Positions 6,631 to 16,306 of a stretch of 34,050 nucleotides of DNA are shown here, piece by piece. Within the stretch, counting starts at the first letter, position 1; the number at the start of each line of letters is the position of its first letter. The translations under genes and the position numbers were made by a program. Below the pieces are notes generated by a model, which saw only the letters and a program-made list of their open reading frames with translations, ran no database searches and had not been told where the DNA came from. This DNA is from Ureibacillus chungkukjangi (lineage in GTDB: Bacteria; Bacillota; Bacilli; Bacillales_A; Planococcaceae), in the NCBI RefSeq assembly GCF_003217295.1, contig NZ_QJTJ01000030.1, positions 1 to 34,050 of the forward strand, in the 5' to 3' direction.

Positions 6631-9204
6631 TTATAGTCCACATTTTAATTGGGCACCACAGCCTGTACATGTGTTACAGCCACCCAATTCTTCAACTGTG
6701 CCTTGACGACAAACTGGACAAGTATTTCCTACTTCAGATCCAATTGTTACGTTTGTAGTTGCAAGCGGTGCGATTGTATCAACCAATACTACTGTTTGTT
6801 TCCCTTTTGCTTCTTCTTCAAGAACTTCGTCAAATGCAAGTTGCTCATCATGAGAGGATTCTGCTTTTAATGTTAGTACTTGTGAATCTCGACTTCCATC
6901 GACATAAACTGTACCACCTTTTGCTCCACCCTTGTAAAGGCGCTCATACACTTTTTGAACCTGTTCAACCGTGTATCCTTTTGGTGCGTTTACTGTTTTA
7001 GAAATCGATGAATCTACCCAACGTTGAATAACACATTGCACATCCGCATGCGCTTCTGCTGATAATGCCATTGATGAAACAAACCAATCTGGCAGATTAT
7101 TTTCATCTGCTTCTGGATGTGTTTCTAAATATTCTTGAACGATCTCAGCCTTTACTTCGATAAATTTACCTAAACGGCCTGAACGATAATAAACGAATGA
7201 GAAGTAAGGTTCAAGGCCTGTTGCCACTCCTACCATTGTCCCAGTGGAACCTGTGGGAGCAACTGTTAGAAGATGCGAGTTGCGAATACCGTTTTCCAGA
7301 ATACCTTGGCGCACATGTTCAGGCATTTTTTGCATATAGCCTGTGTTAATGAAGGCTTGTCGTAATCGGCTCGTTTCTTCTTCTGTTTCACCTTCTAGGA
7401 ATGGGAAACAGCCTCTTTCTTTCCCAAGCTCAGTCGACGTTTCGTATGCAGCTACTGCAATTGTTTCAAAGATTTTATCAACAAGCTCGTTACCTTCTGG
7501 TGAACCATATTCTTTTTCACAGTAAATAAGTAGATCGGCAAGTCCCATAACACCAAGACCCACACGTCGTTCTCCTAATGCTTGTTTACGGTTTTCTTCT
7601 AAGAAATAAGGCGTTGCATTAATAACGTTATCTTGCATGCGTACTCCGATACGAACTGTTTCACGAAGTGCATCGAAATTAACTGTTTTTGTTTCTTTTT
7701 CAGCAAACTGTGCTAAGTTCACCGCTGCAAGGTTACACACAGAAAACGGTGCGAGTGGTTGTTCACCACATGGGTTTGTTGCAACAACTTTTTGACCGTA
7801 GCTTCGTGCGTTTGTCATGTCATTTGCATTGTCGATAAAGAAAATACCTGGCTCTGCTGCATAAGTTGCACAGATATTAATTAAGTTCCATAATTCACGG
7901 GCTTTAATTTTTCGATATGTGCGAACTCCATAACCAAGAGCTTCCCATTCTCTTACATCCCCTACTTCATGCCATTTTTCATTGTAAATAGCCATTTCTT
8001 CTGGAGAGTAGTTTGCTACGTCCGGGAATCGTAATTCATAGTCACCGTCATTCTCAACAGCTTCCATGAAGTCTTTTGTTAATGTGACAGAGATATTTGC
8101 TCCAGTTAAGAACTCTGGATTGTGGACACTATAAGTTCCACCATCTCGTAATTTCGTTTCTGCTTCCTTAATGATAGATTCATTGAACCCACCTAAACCA
8201 GGAATCGCTTTATAATTAACAATGCCTTGATACATTGCTTCTTCTTGTTGTGTTAAAGGTTTGAATTTCAGTTTTTCATTCGCTAAAAGTGAGATTAGTT
8301 CATCATTCGTATTTTCGATTAGGAAACGAAGAATACGTGGATTTTGCATTTTAGAAATAATAAATTCTACAATATCCGGATGCCAATCTGCCAGCATTAT
8401 CATTTGAGCCCCACGACGACTACCACCCTGTTCAACAAGATGTGTCAGCTTTGCAATGTCATCAAGCCAAGATACAGAACCGCTTGATTTACCATTTACG
8501 CCGCGCGCCAATGTGTTACGCGGACGAAGTGTAGAACCGTTTGTCCCAACTCCACCACCGCGACTCATAATTTCCATTACTTGTTTACGGTGATCACTAA
8601 TGCCTTCACGACTATCTGCTACAAAAGGCATAACATAACAGTTAAAGAATGTCACATCTGTCTGAGAGCCTGCTCCATATAGCACTCGGCCGGCAGGGAT
8701 AAATTTTAAGGATACGAGTTGTTCATAGAACTTCGCAAACCATTTTTCCCTATTTTCTTCTGTCTCTTCAACAGCAGCTAATCCAAACGCATTACGTTTT
8801 GCAATTTGTTCATAGAAAACTTCAAGAGGTTTTTCAATTACATCTAAGGAACGTACGATAACACCAGATTCTTGTTCTTTTGCGTTATCTAAAACATGGC
8901 GGTATTCTTCTTCGATTAAAATTTCAGCTTTCTTTGCTTCAAAATCAATTGATTGAATAAATCCTAATCCGCGAGCAGGAAATTTTGGATCTTCTTTAAT
9001 TGTTAATACAACAAAATCTCCAGGCTTTAATGTTTTCTTTTCTGTATCCTTAAATGAATAGCGGTCAATCATTACTAATCTTGATACACCTTTATGCGTA
9101 ATTTGCATATCCGGTGTAATCGGATGTACTTGAGGAAATTTCTCGATGTCTTTGTTTAATTGGTTTACGAGGATGGTTGTTTTCGTTTCTTTTGCCAATA
9201 CCAT
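6631..9204 (-). CDS. nrdJ: Adenosylcobalamin-dependent (class II) ribonucleotide reductase
   Basis: 857 residues. It reduces ribonucleotides to deoxyribonucleotides using a radical generated from coenzyme B12, so it works without oxygen or an iron subunit. The active-site set matches class II enzymes: Cys189 (FFNCYVMPF) and Cys490 (SVCNLA) form the redox pair, Cys479 in NPCGEQ is the thiyl-radical residue and Glu481 the catalytic acid; the 11-residue spacing of the last two cysteines fits. The C-terminus has a cysteine-rich tail (CPVC, CNTCTGC, final CGL) for zinc binding or thiol relay. The start ATG is preceded by AAGGGAGG. The upstream region carries NrdR-type boxes over the promoter. Its 3' end borders the Tn7-like insertion. 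It is intact and of normal length. Confidence 0.95.
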   Translation of the reverse strand: MVLAKETKTTILVNQLNKDIEKFPQVHPITPDMQITHKGVSRLVMIDRYSFKDTEKKTLKPGDFVVLTIKEDPKFPARGLGFIQSIDFEAKKAEILIEEEYRHVLDNAKEQESGVIVRSLDVIEKPLEVFYEQIAKRNAFGLAAVEETEENREKWFAKFYEQLVSLKFIPAGRVLYGAGSQTDVTFFNCYVMPFVADSREGISDHRKQVMEIMSRGGGVGTNGSTLRPRNTLARGVNGKSSGSVSWLDDIAKLTHLVEQGGSRRGAQMIMLADWHPDIVEFIISKMQNPRILRFLIENTNDELISLLANEKLKFKPLTQQEEAMYQGIVNYKAIPGLGGFNESIIKEAETKLRDGGTYSVHNPEFLTGANISVTLTKDFMEAVENDGDYELRFPDVANYSPEEMAIYNEKWHEVGDVREWEALGYGVRTYRKIKARELWNLINICATYAAEPGIFFIDNANDMTNARSYGQKVVATNPCGEQPLAPFSVCNLAAVNLAQFAEKETKTVNFDALRETVRIGVRMQDNVINATPYFLEENRKQALGERRVGLGVMGLADLLIYCEKEYGSPEGNELVDKIFETIAVAAYETSTELGKERGCFPFLEGETEEETSRLRQAFINTGYMQKMPEHVRQGILENGIRNSHLLTVAPTGSTGTMVGVATGLEPYFSFVYYRSGRLGKFIEVKAEIVQEYLETHPEADENNLPDWFVSSMALSAEAHADVQCVIQRWVDSSISKTVNAPKGYTVEQVQKVYERLYKGGAKGGTVYVDGSRDSQVLTLKAESSHDEQLAFDEVLEEEAKGKQTVVLVDTIAPLATTNVTIGSEVGNTCPVCRQGTVEELGGCNTCTGCGAQLKCGL

Positions 9205-9235
9205 CTGCCAGCCTCCCTTAATAGATAATACATCT

Positions 9236-9264
9236 AGTATAATCTACTTTTCTCAGAGCCACAA
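9236..9264 (-). promoter_or_regulatory. Putative nrdJ promoter
   Basis: On the minus strand, TTGTGG (plus 9259-9264) and TATACT (plus 9236-9241) are separated by 17 bp and end about 30 bp before the nrdJ start. The -35 lies inside one of the NrdR-type boxes, consistent with repression. Confidence 0.6.
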
Positions 9265-9274
9265 CATATAGTGC
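9259..9274. promoter_or_regulatory. NrdR box (promoter-proximal)
   Basis: CCACAACATATAGTGC fits the NrdR consensus ACACWATATATWGTGT, including the invariant C, AT core and G. It overlaps the -35 element of nrdJ. Confidence 0.7.
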
Positions 9275-9290
9275 TCGAGAAAATAGATTA

Positions 9291-9306
9291 ACACTAGATG
9301 TAGATA
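9291..9306. promoter_or_regulatory. NrdR box (distal)
   Basis: ACACTAGATGTAGATA matches the NrdR consensus at its half-site positions and starts exactly 32 bp from the proximal box, the three-helical-turn spacing typical of paired NrdR sites. A related inverted sequence near 9225-9240 makes the whole region an interrupted inverted repeat. Confidence 0.6.
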
Positions 9307-9443
9307 ATTTATTCACTAGAAAAGATTACCTTATAAAAAATATCATTTCAAGGGCTTGATTTTTTTAAAACTAGTTAAACTCCTTTAAATTAAAGACTTT
9401 TAACTCTATAAAAAATTTTCTGGTATGCAAGAAACGTACGTTC

Positions 9444-10277
9444 TTATTTTTTAAAATTCCATTCATCAGTTAAATATTTTGTTGCTTCGAGATTTTTTAC
9501 GTATTGCATTTGTTCTTCAGTTAATTGATATGGAACTAGCTCAATATCCAATGCCTGCTCAAATCCTTCTTTAAATGCCTCAATACATTGCGAAATTGTA
9601 ATTTCCTTATCAGTCAGTCTATTAATCGCAACAGCCTTTTCTGGGAGCTTCTGACGCATTTTTTCCTTTGCTTCTGCTGACGAAAATTTAAAAACAGATA
9701 AAAGCTTTTCTTCATCAAGATCTAGCAGTATCGCTCCATGCTGTAAAATAACACCTTTTTGGCGAGTTTGAGCACTTCCCGCTACCTTTTTTCCTTCAAC
9801 AACTAATTCGTACCAGCTCGGTGCATCAAAGCAGACCGCGCTTTTTGGTTTCTTTAAGTCTTGCTGCTTCTCTTCTGTATCTGGAATACTAAAATAAGCA
9901 TCTAAGCCTAAATTTTGAAAGCCTAGTAATAGTCCTTCACTTAGTACTCGATAAGCCTCTGTCACACCAGCAGGCATATCAGGATATTGCTCATTCACAA
10001 TAATACTGTAGGTTAACTCACTTTCATGTAATACCGCTCGTCCACCTGTAGGGCGTCTAACAAAGCCTAGCTTCTGTTCTTTTATAATCTCTAAATCGAT
10101 ATCCTTCTCTGCACTCTGGAAATAACCAATTGATAGAGTTGCAGGATTCCACTCATAGAAGCGGATTACCGGAGGAGTTTCACCTTGACTATGTAAATCA
10201 AGCAACGCTTCATCTAAAGCCATATTATATGATGGACTACAAGGTCCTGAATTTATAAAATACCATTTTGATTTCAT
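9444..10277 (-). CDS. lipM: Octanoyl-[GcvH]:protein N-octanoyltransferase
   Basis: 277 residues from the preferred ATG at 10277 (SD GGGAG 8 nt upstream; a longer frame adds seven residues unlike the family). The BPL/LplA-type fold is shown by [28 protein letters not shown] and the nucleophile region [14 protein letters not shown] (Cys149), then [18 protein letters not shown] with its conserved Lys. These match Bacillus subtilis LipM, which transfers octanoate from acyl carrier protein to GcvH as the first step of lipoate assembly. The nearby gcv operon encodes the partner enzymes of GcvH, and lipM lies close to gcvPB and a rhodanese in B. subtilis too. A lipoate ligase is less likely because of the cysteine position. 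Confidence 0.88.
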   Translation of the reverse strand: MKSKWYFINSGPCSPSYNMALDEALLDLHSQGETPPVIRFYEWNPATLSIGYFQSAEKDIDLEIIKEQKLGFVRRPTGGRAVLHESELTYSIIVNEQYPDMPAGVTEAYRVLSEGLLLGFQNLGLDAYFSIPDTEEKQQDLKKPKSAVCFDAPSWYELVVEGKKVAGSAQTRQKGVILQHGAILLDLDEEKLLSVFKFSSAEAKEKMRQKLPEKAVAINRLTDKEITISQCIEAFKEGFEQALDIELVPYQLTEEQMQYVKNLEATKYLTDEWNFKK

Positions 10278-10321
10278 TTCATCATCTCCCTTAGACACTA
10301 AATATCATTTTATCAAACTGA

Positions 10322-10351
10322 TTGGACTAACGCCACTTTCTCTTTTATAAT
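10322..10351 (+). promoter_or_regulatory. Putative rhodanese gene promoter
   Basis: TTGGAC (10322-10327) and a perfect TATAAT (10346-10351), spacer 18 bp. Transcription would begin near 10358, which argues against the ATG at 10357 as the start codon. Confidence 0.6.
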
Positions 10352-10383
10352 GGAATATGAAGAAAGAAAGGAGAAATATTGCA

Positions 10384-10767
10384 GTGACTGTACTTTATAC
10401 AATTGCTATCATACTAGGTGCTATCATCGTATACGTTCTAGTAAATACACTGCGTCTTAAAAAAGCAGTGACAAACTTAGATCAAGATCAATTTATACAA
10501 GGCTATCGAAAAGCACAGCTAATTGATGTGCGTGAAGTGAAAGAATTTGAAGCGGGGCATATTTTAGGTGCACGTAATATCCCTTCAACTCAACTTCGCC
10601 AACGCTATAAAGAAGTCCGTCCAGATCTACCAGTCTACTTATATTGCCAAAATGCAGGTCGTAGCGCACGTACTGCACTTTTCTTAAAGAAAAAAGGCTA
10701 TAATCAGGTTTTCCAATTACAAGGCGGTTTCAAAACTTGGTCAGGTAAAGTAAAATCAAAAGCTTAA
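10384..10767 (+). CDS. yqhL: Membrane-anchored rhodanese-like protein (YqhL type)
   Basis: 127 residues from GTG 10384. One N-terminal helix (about 2-22) is followed by a rhodanese domain with DVREVKEFEAGHI, then the active-site loop CQNAGRSA (Cys88) and the closing GGFKTW. Such proteins carry sulfane sulfur on the cysteine; the physiological acceptor is unknown. The GTG start is chosen because AAAGGAG (about 10368-10374) sits 10 nt before it and because the upstream in-frame ATG (10357) coincides with the predicted transcription start. It is divergent from lipM; the same neighbours occur in B. subtilis. A terminator follows. Confidence 0.85.
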   Translation: MTVLYTIAIILGAIIVYVLVNTLRLKKAVTNLDQDQFIQGYRKAQLIDVREVKEFEAGHILGARNIPSTQLRQRYKEVRPDLPVYLYCQNAGRSARTALFLKKKGYNQVFQLQGGFKTWSGKVKSKA

Positions 10768-10779
10768 GCAAATTTGAAA

Positions 10780-10818
10780 AACACAGCTCAGGTTATAAAT
10801 AATCGAGTTGTGTTTTTT
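10780..10818 (+). terminator. Rhodanese gene terminator
   Basis: AACACAGCTC (10780-10789) pairs with GAGTTGTGTT (10805-10814) with G-U allowance and runs into TTTTTT. The rest of the spacer to 11100 holds only a short hairpin GCGAG-ATTT-CTCGC near 10861 and nothing else I can assign. Confidence 0.8.
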
Positions 10819-11100
10819 ATATTTGCTTCTCACCTTCTAAAAACTGAGGAAACTCAAATTGCGAGATTTCTCGCCTAAAAAATGATTCAAAATATTTATT
10901 TTTCACTTCGCATTTAGCATTTTTCTATCCCACAAAAAGATGAAAAGAGCGTTATCCTCCAAAGATAAAACACGAGTTTCTTCCTATTATATAGTCACAT
11001 TAGTTACCAGTGTTTCAAATCAACATACAAACCTACTATTTGCATTTTAATATATGTTGTGTACTGTCATTTTTTTGATAATTATCAGCAACAAAGAAAA

Positions 11101-11125
11101 AGACGCCTCGTTAGTCGAGACGTCT
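11101..11125 (-). terminator. Terminator of the gcv operon
   Basis: AGACGCCTCG and CGAGACGTCT form a stem-loop with one mismatch. On the minus strand it is followed by TTTTTC, just past the gcvPB stop. Confidence 0.8.
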
Positions 11126-11132
11126 AACTCTA

Positions 11133-12602
11133 TTAGCCTTCGATTTTAGTATAACGAAGAATAGGTGTACGAGCGGCACGCGTTTCATCTAAACGGCTGA
11201 TTACTGTTGTATGTGGTGCTTCTTGAACGATTGAAGGATTTTCTTCTGTTTCTTTTGCGATTTGAATCATTGCATCACAGAAAGCATCTAAAGTCTCTTT
11301 AGATTCTGTTTCTGTCGGCTCAATCATCATTCCCTCTTCAACATTCAATGGGAAATAGATTGTTGGTGGATGGTATCCAAAATCTAGTAAACGTTTAGCT
11401 ATATCCAACGTACGAACGCCCAATTTCTTTTGACGACGGCCAGAAAGAACGAATTCATGCTTACAATGGCGATTATATGGTAGGTCAAAGTAAGACTCTA
11501 GACGACGCATCATATAGTTTGCATTTAGTACAGCATACTCAGTTACCGCTTTTAAACCATCCGGTCCCATTGTACGGATATAAGTATAGGCACGAACATT
11601 AATACCAAAATTCCCGTAATAAGGTTTTACACGACCAATTGTTTGAGGTCGATCATAGTCAAAATGGAATGATCCATCTTCTTTTTTCACTAGTACTGGT
11701 TTAGGTAAGAAAGGAATTAAATCCGCTTTTACACCAACTGGACCTGAACCTGGTCCACCACCACCATGAGGTCCTGTAAATGTTTTATGAAGGTTTAAAT
11801 GCACACAGTCAAAGCCCATATCCCCAGGACGTGCTTTACTCATAACAGCATTTAAATTAGCTCCATCATAATAAACCTTACCGCCAACACCATGAATGAT
11901 TTCAGCCATTTCTAAAATATTTTCTTCGAATAACCCTAAAGTATTCGGGTTTGTCAGCATTAAAGCTGCTGTATCTTCACCAACAACACGACGTAAATCG
12001 TCTAAATCTACTAAACCATCTTCGTTTGATTTAACAGTGATAGTTTCAAAGCCTGCAACAGTAGCTGAAGCTGGATTTGTACCATGAGCAGAGTCCGGTA
12101 CGATTACTTTATTACGATGACCTTCACCATTTGCTTCATGGAACGCACGAATCATCATTAATGCTGTCCATTCACCATGTGCTCCTGCTGCTGGCTGTAA
12201 TGTCACTTCATCCATTCCCGTAATCTCTACTAAAGAAGTTTGAAGCTCATAGAGTAATTCCATTGCACCTTGTACAGTTGCTTCATCTTGTAAAGGATGT
12301 ATGTTAGCAAAGCCTGATAATCTAGCTACATTTTCATTTATTTTCGGATTATATTTCATCGTACAAGAGCCTAATGGGTAGAAACCAGAATCTACACCGT
12401 GATTACGACGAGATAATGCCGTATAGTGACGCATGATATCAAGCTCTGCCACTTCTGGTAATTCAGCAGCTTCTTCACGGACAAAACCTTCTGGTAATAG
12501 TTCTGTTAAATCAAAATCCTGCACATCTAATTCTGGTAAGCTATAGCCTACTCGACCTTCTTTGGATAATTCAAAAATGAGTGATTGATTTTCGTTATGC
12601 AT
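11133..12602 (-). CDS. gcvPB: Glycine dehydrogenase (decarboxylating) subunit 2
   Basis: 489 residues from ATG 12602 (a longer frame adds seven residues; GGGGG precedes the chosen ATG). It is the C-terminal half of the P-protein, which decarboxylates glycine with pyridoxal phosphate and passes the aminomethyl group to lipoyl-GcvH. The PLP-lysine motif [14 protein letters not shown] and the preceding DGANLNA are intact. In Gram-positive bacteria the P-protein is split into two subunits. The start overlaps the gcvPA stop by 8 bp, indicating coupled translation. It is the last gene of the riboswitch-controlled operon. Confidence 0.95.
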   Translation of the reverse strand: MHNENQSLIFELSKEGRVGYSLPELDVQDFDLTELLPEGFVREEAAELPEVAELDIMRHYTALSRRNHGVDSGFYPLGSCTMKYNPKINENVARLSGFANIHPLQDEATVQGAMELLYELQTSLVEITGMDEVTLQPAAGAHGEWTALMMIRAFHEANGEGHRNKVIVPDSAHGTNPASATVAGFETITVKSNEDGLVDLDDLRRVVGEDTAALMLTNPNTLGLFEENILEMAEIIHGVGGKVYYDGANLNAVMSKARPGDMGFDCVHLNLHKTFTGPHGGGGPGSGPVGVKADLIPFLPKPVLVKKEDGSFHFDYDRPQTIGRVKPYYGNFGINVRAYTYIRTMGPDGLKAVTEYAVLNANYMMRRLESYFDLPYNRHCKHEFVLSGRRQKKLGVRTLDIAKRLLDFGYHPPTIYFPLNVEEGMMIEPTETESKETLDAFCDAMIQIAKETEENPSIVQEAPHTTVISRLDETRAARTPILRYTKIEG

Positions 12603-13941
12603 TGTAAGCCCCCATTTTCTCAACTAATGCGTCGATTTCTTCTTTTGTACGTAGTTCTGTAACTGCTAGTAACACATGGTTTTCCAGCTCAGGATAAGTT
12701 CTGCCTAAGTCAAATCCACCAATAATTCCATCTTCAATAAGCTGTTTATTGATATCCGATACAGCCTTATTTGTTTTCACTACAATTTCATTAAAATGGG
12801 CACCCTGGAAAGGTACTGTGAAACCTGCTGCTTCGAAAGCGTTTTTCGCATAACGTGTTTTCACAATATTTTGCTTTGCCATTTCTTGAACACCTTTTTT
12901 ACCAAGAGCTGTCATTGCAACTGATGCTGCAAGAGCTAATAGAGCTTGGTTTGAACAAATATTAGAAGTAGCTTTTTCTCGACGAATATGCTGCTCGCGC
13001 GCTTGTAAGGTTAATACATAGCCTCGACGCCCCTCCTGATCGACCGTCTCACCTACCAAACGACCTGGAACCTTACGCATCAGTTTCGTTGTCGTAGCGA
13101 AATAACCACAGTAAGGACCACCAAAGCTTTCTGGAATTCCAAATACCTGTGCATCCCCAACGGTAATATCTGCTCCTAATTTACCTGGAGGTGTAAGGAT
13201 ACCTAAAGCAAGAGGATTTGCGGAAACGATAAATAATCCTTTTGCTTCATGAGTGATGTCACCCAGCGTTTGAAGATCTTCAACCTGACCAAAGAAGTTA
13301 GGATATTGCACCATAACGCCTGCTGTATTATCGTCAATTAGCTCTTTTAATTGCTCGATATCTGTTACTCCATTGTTTGTTGGTACTAGAACAATTTCGA
13401 TTGATTGTCCATATGCATATGTAGCCACTACATCACGATATTCAGGGTGGATTGCTTCAGAAACTAATAGCTTTTTGCGACGAGTATGACCTGCTGCCAG
13501 CATACCTGCTTCTGCTAAAGAAGTTCCTCCATCATACATTGATGAGTTTGCAAGATCCATTCCAGTTAGTTCCGCAATCATTGTTTGGAATTCAAAAATT
13601 GCTTGTAATTCCCCTTGTGAAATTTCAGGCTGATATGGTGTGTATGCAGTATAAAATTCAGAACGAGAAATAACATGGTCAACAATAACAGGTTTATAGT
13701 GATTGTAAATACCAGCACCAAGGAAGGAAACATTTGAATCAGTGTCTTCATTTTTAGCTGCAAGCTGTTTTAACTCTTTTAGTAAGGCAGATTCTGATTT
13801 TGCTTCTCTAATATTGTATAACCCTTGGAATCTAACACTCTCAGGGATATCTGAAAATAACTCGTCAACACTTTCCACACCAATTGTTGCTAGCATATCT
13901 TTTCTGTCTTGTTCTGTCATAGGAAGATAACGATGTACCAT
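12595..13941 (-). CDS. gcvPA: Glycine dehydrogenase (decarboxylating) subunit 1
   Basis: 448 residues, the usual length for the N-terminal half of a split glycine decarboxylase. It opens with [17 protein letters not shown] and contains [10 protein letters not shown] and [14 protein letters not shown], the most conserved family blocks. It has the aminotransferase fold but lacks the PLP lysine, which sits in GcvPB; the two form an alpha2beta2 enzyme. It lies 23 bp after gcvT and overlaps gcvPB, so the three are one transcript induced by glycine. Confidence 0.95.
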   Translation of the reverse strand: MVHRYLPMTEQDRKDMLATIGVESVDELFSDIPESVRFQGLYNIREAKSESALLKELKQLAAKNEDTDSNVSFLGAGIYNHYKPVIVDHVISRSEFYTAYTPYQPEISQGELQAIFEFQTMIAELTGMDLANSSMYDGGTSLAEAGMLAAGHTRRKKLLVSEAIHPEYRDVVATYAYGQSIEIVLVPTNNGVTDIEQLKELIDDNTAGVMVQYPNFFGQVEDLQTLGDITHEAKGLFIVSANPLALGILTPPGKLGADITVGDAQVFGIPESFGGPYCGYFATTTKLMRKVPGRLVGETVDQEGRRGYVLTLQAREQHIRREKATSNICSNQALLALAASVAMTALGKKGVQEMAKQNIVKTRYAKNAFEAAGFTVPFQGAHFNEIVVKTNKAVSDINKQLIEDGIIGGFDLGRTYPELENHVLLAVTELRTKEEIDALVEKMGAYNA

Positions 13942-13964
13942 TTTATTAAGCCTCTTTTCACAAT

Positions 13965-15068
13965 TTATTTTGAGCGTTTATAAAAAGGAGTTGCACATGT
14001 GTGCGCCTTCAATTTTTTGTTGCGAATCTCTATTTCTAGCTCTGTATCTAATTGAGCAAATTTTGCATCAATTAAGGCTAAACCGATGTTTCTTTTTGTT
14101 AATGGCGATTGAGTTCCCGTAGTAATCTCACCGATTTCAACGCCATCTTTAAATACTTTATAGCCATGACGAGGAATCCCTTTATCAATCATTTCAACAC
14201 CAATAAGCTTTTTAGCTAAGCCATTTCCCTTTTGAGCTACTAATGCCGCTTTTCCGATAAAGTCGCTCTCTTTTTGAAGCTTTACCGCAAAACCAATTCC
14301 TGCCTCTAGAGGTGAAATGTCCTTTGAAAGCTCTTGACCATAAAGTGGCAGGCACGCTTCAAAACGTAAGGTATCACGGGCACCTAACCCAGCAGGTACA
14401 ACACCTTTGTCTTTTCCAGCTTCTAGAATTTTTGTCCAAAGCTCAACGATTGCTTGAGGCTCACCGTAAATTTCAAAGCCATCTTCCCCTGTATAACCTG
14501 TACGTGAAAGTAATACGGAGTTACCCGCAATCACTGCGTTTTCTATAAATTTAAAATATTTCAAAGAGTTTAGGTCTACATCTGTTAATGTTTGAAGCAC
14601 TTCTTCAGCTAGTGGACCCTGTAATGCAATTTGTGCATATTCCTCGGATTTGTTTGTAACCGTTACTTCACCTTGAACCTGAGCTTTCATCCAATCAAAA
14701 TCTTTCTCAATGTTAGCCGCATTCACGCACAATAAGAATTTCTCATCTTCAAGTCGATAAACTAATAAATCGTCGACAACTCCACCATTTTCATAGCACA
14801 TTGCATTATACTGTGCTCCACCAATTTGAATTTTGGAAATATCATTAGTTAGTAAAAATTGTAAATATGCCAGTGCATCTTTACCTTCTACAATAATTTC
14901 ACCCATATGGGATACATCGAAAAGGCCCGCGCGATGACGAACAGCGTCATGCTCATCTTTAATGGAAGAGAATTGGACTGGTAAATCCCAACCTCCAAAA
15001 TCAATTGTTTTCCCGCCGCTTTTTGCATACTCATCAAATAATGGCGTTCGCTTTAATTCATTTCCCAT
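13965..15068 (-). CDS. gcvT: Aminomethyltransferase (T-protein)
   Basis: 367 residues. It takes the aminomethyl group from GcvH, releases ammonia and forms 5,10-methylene-tetrahydrofolate. Family blocks are present: [11 protein letters not shown], the folate-site region [13 protein letters not shown] with the catalytic-region Asp in [31 protein letters not shown] and the C-terminal barrel with [10 protein letters not shown]. The ATG has SD AGGGGGA about 8 nt upstream. It is first in the operon and directly follows the tandem glycine riboswitch and its expression platform. Confidence 0.95.
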   Translation of the reverse strand: MGNELKRTPLFDEYAKSGGKTIDFGGWDLPVQFSSIKDEHDAVRHRAGLFDVSHMGEIIVEGKDALAYLQFLLTNDISKIQIGGAQYNAMCYENGGVVDDLLVYRLEDEKFLLCVNAANIEKDFDWMKAQVQGEVTVTNKSEEYAQIALQGPLAEEVLQTLTDVDLNSLKYFKFIENAVIAGNSVLLSRTGYTGEDGFEIYGEPQAIVELWTKILEAGKDKGVVPAGLGARDTLRFEACLPLYGQELSKDISPLEAGIGFAVKLQKESDFIGKAALVAQKGNGLAKKLIGVEMIDKGIPRHGYKVFKDGVEIGEITTGTQSPLTKRNIGLALIDAKFAQLDTELEIEIRNKKLKAHTCATPFYKRSK

Positions 15069-15187
15069 TCATCATGTCCCCCTAGTATTATCCATAATTT
15101 GCACAATAGAAAAACACAACTTAACACAAATCGGCCAAGTTGCTGTCACATTATTCGTGGATATCTTTTATAACACTTCCAATCCGC

Positions 15188-15236
15188 AAAAAAAGGACAG
15201 ACGAATCCTCTTTAATCCTGAGGAATCCCCTGTCCT
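15188..15236 (-). terminator. Riboswitch expression-platform terminator
   Basis: On the minus strand GGACAGGGGATTCCTC (plus 15221-15236) pairs with GAGGATTCGTCTGTCC (plus 15195-15210), followed by TTTTTTT. The upstream arm overlaps the end of aptamer 2, so glycine binding can prevent terminator formation and switch gcvT-gcvPA-gcvPB on. Confidence 0.85.
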
Positions 15237-15430
15237 TGCACCTGAAAGTTACACCAAATCGATATACACTTTTTGAATCGATAATTGGCTTTCCCCTTTG
15301 GTGGCTGAATCAAATAAAATCGAAACAGCACTCTCCAGAGATGCGTCCTGTACGAGTCTTTTTGCCTGAGAGATTCATAGCTCTTCACTACTTGCTCCTT
15401 CGGCGACGCTCTTCACGTTCTCTCCCCGCA
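15237..15430 (-). promoter_or_regulatory. Tandem glycine riboswitch
   Basis: Read on the minus strand from about 15430, aptamer 1 begins CGGGGAGAGAACGTG, has GCGTCGCCGAAGGAGCAAG and AATCTCTCAGGCAAAAAGAC, and ends CTCTGGAGAGTG. A linker leads into aptamer 2 with CAGCCACCAAAGGGGAAAGCC and AACTTTCAGGTGCAAGGAC. These are conserved cores of the two-aptamer glycine riboswitch. It sits between aroK and gcvT with a terminator at its end, so it acts as a genetic on-switch for glycine catabolism. Confidence 0.93.
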
Positions 15431-15569
15431 CAATCATCCGCGCAAATATTCTAAATTCAATGTACAATATAACATCTCTTGGCTATATCCTAACATTGGT
15501 CATTATGAAAAGGCAATCTTTTTTTAATCCAACTTTAAAAACGAACATTCAAAAGAATAAACATATAAA

Positions 15570-16082
15570 TCATTCGCCTTTTAAACGATTCACCTGAAAC
15601 CCAATATATTCAACAATTTGACGTAGTGATCGTCCCTCTGTCAATACTCGAATATGATTAGCAGCTCTATAGAATTTTCTTCTCGTTTGATACAGCTGCT
15701 CTAGCTCTTCTTTAGTTGAACGCTGCACAATTGGTCGATTCTTATCATTTTTGATACGCACATAAATGTCTTCGAATGTTGCATCTAAAAAAAGTACCAA
15801 TCCGGAATGACGCATGATTTTGCGATTTTCTTCGCTCATTGCTACACCACCGCCTGTTGCAATGATACATGCTTCATCTCGGAAATTCAGAAGAAATTCT
15901 GTTTCTAATGCTCTAAAATAAGCTTCCCCGTACACTTCAAATATCTCAGGTATTGACATTCCTTGCTGACGAACAATCTCATGATCCATGTCGTAATATG
16001 GTAGTCTTAAAAAATAACTTAGCCTTCGTCCGATAGCGCTTTTACCACATCCCATGAAGCCTACTAAATATATTTTTCGCAT
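15570..16082 (-). CDS. aroK: Shikimate kinase
   Basis: 170 residues, normal length. It phosphorylates shikimate with ATP in the chorismate pathway. The P-loop GFMGCGKSAIG (8-18), the shikimate-binding DMDHEI (Asp32 and Asp34 region) and GGGVAM, and the lid motif NRPIV are all present. It follows comGG by 35 bp on the same strand and may be co-transcribed with the competence operon or have its own signal; SD GAAGGTGA is clear. No strong terminator separates it from the glycine riboswitch promoter region. Confidence 0.93.
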   Translation of the reverse strand: MRKIYLVGFMGCGKSAIGRRLSYFLRLPYYDMDHEIVRQQGMSIPEIFEVYGEAYFRALETEFLLNFRDEACIIATGGGVAMSEENRKIMRHSGLVLFLDATFEDIYVRIKNDKNRPIVQRSTKEELEQLYQTRRKFYRAANHIRVLTEGRSLRQIVEYIGFQVNRLKGE

Positions 16083-16117
16083 GCTATCACCTTCTTTGAC
16101 TTTCCAAAATCTTTCTA

Positions 16118-16306
16118 CTACTTACTACCAATTTCCTTCAGTAGGTTTATCGTAGCACGAACATTGGCGAATTCCAATGAATTATACACCAATTTTTGCG
16201 ATTGGTACGATAAACAATAGAAAGTAATAAAAGAAGTTGTTATGAATAGTAACATTATAGCAAGCATAAAGGTTCCACCACTCTCATTACGTACTATTTT
16301 GAACAA
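16118..16306 (-). CDS. comGG: ComGG-like competence pseudopilin, short
   Basis: 62 residues starting with TTG at 16306 (SD GAGGAGG). One N-terminal hydrophobic helix (about 13-32) after a short basic segment, GGTFMLAIMLLF, resembles the minor pseudopilin ComGG by character and position rather than by strong sequence identity. The B. subtilis protein is about twice as long, so this one is either a naturally short version or truncated. It overlaps comGF by 20 bp. Confidence 0.6.
   Translation of the reverse strand: MFKIVRNESGGTFMLAIMLLFITTSFITFYCLSYQSQKLVYNSLEFANVRATINLLKEIGSK

Noticed and set aside
9205-9443. Cobalamin riboswitch upstream of the B12-dependent reductase
   Set aside because: I looked for the B12-box-like GCCACTG core and long aptamer; the spacer is too short and shows only promoter, NrdR boxes and an inverted repeat.
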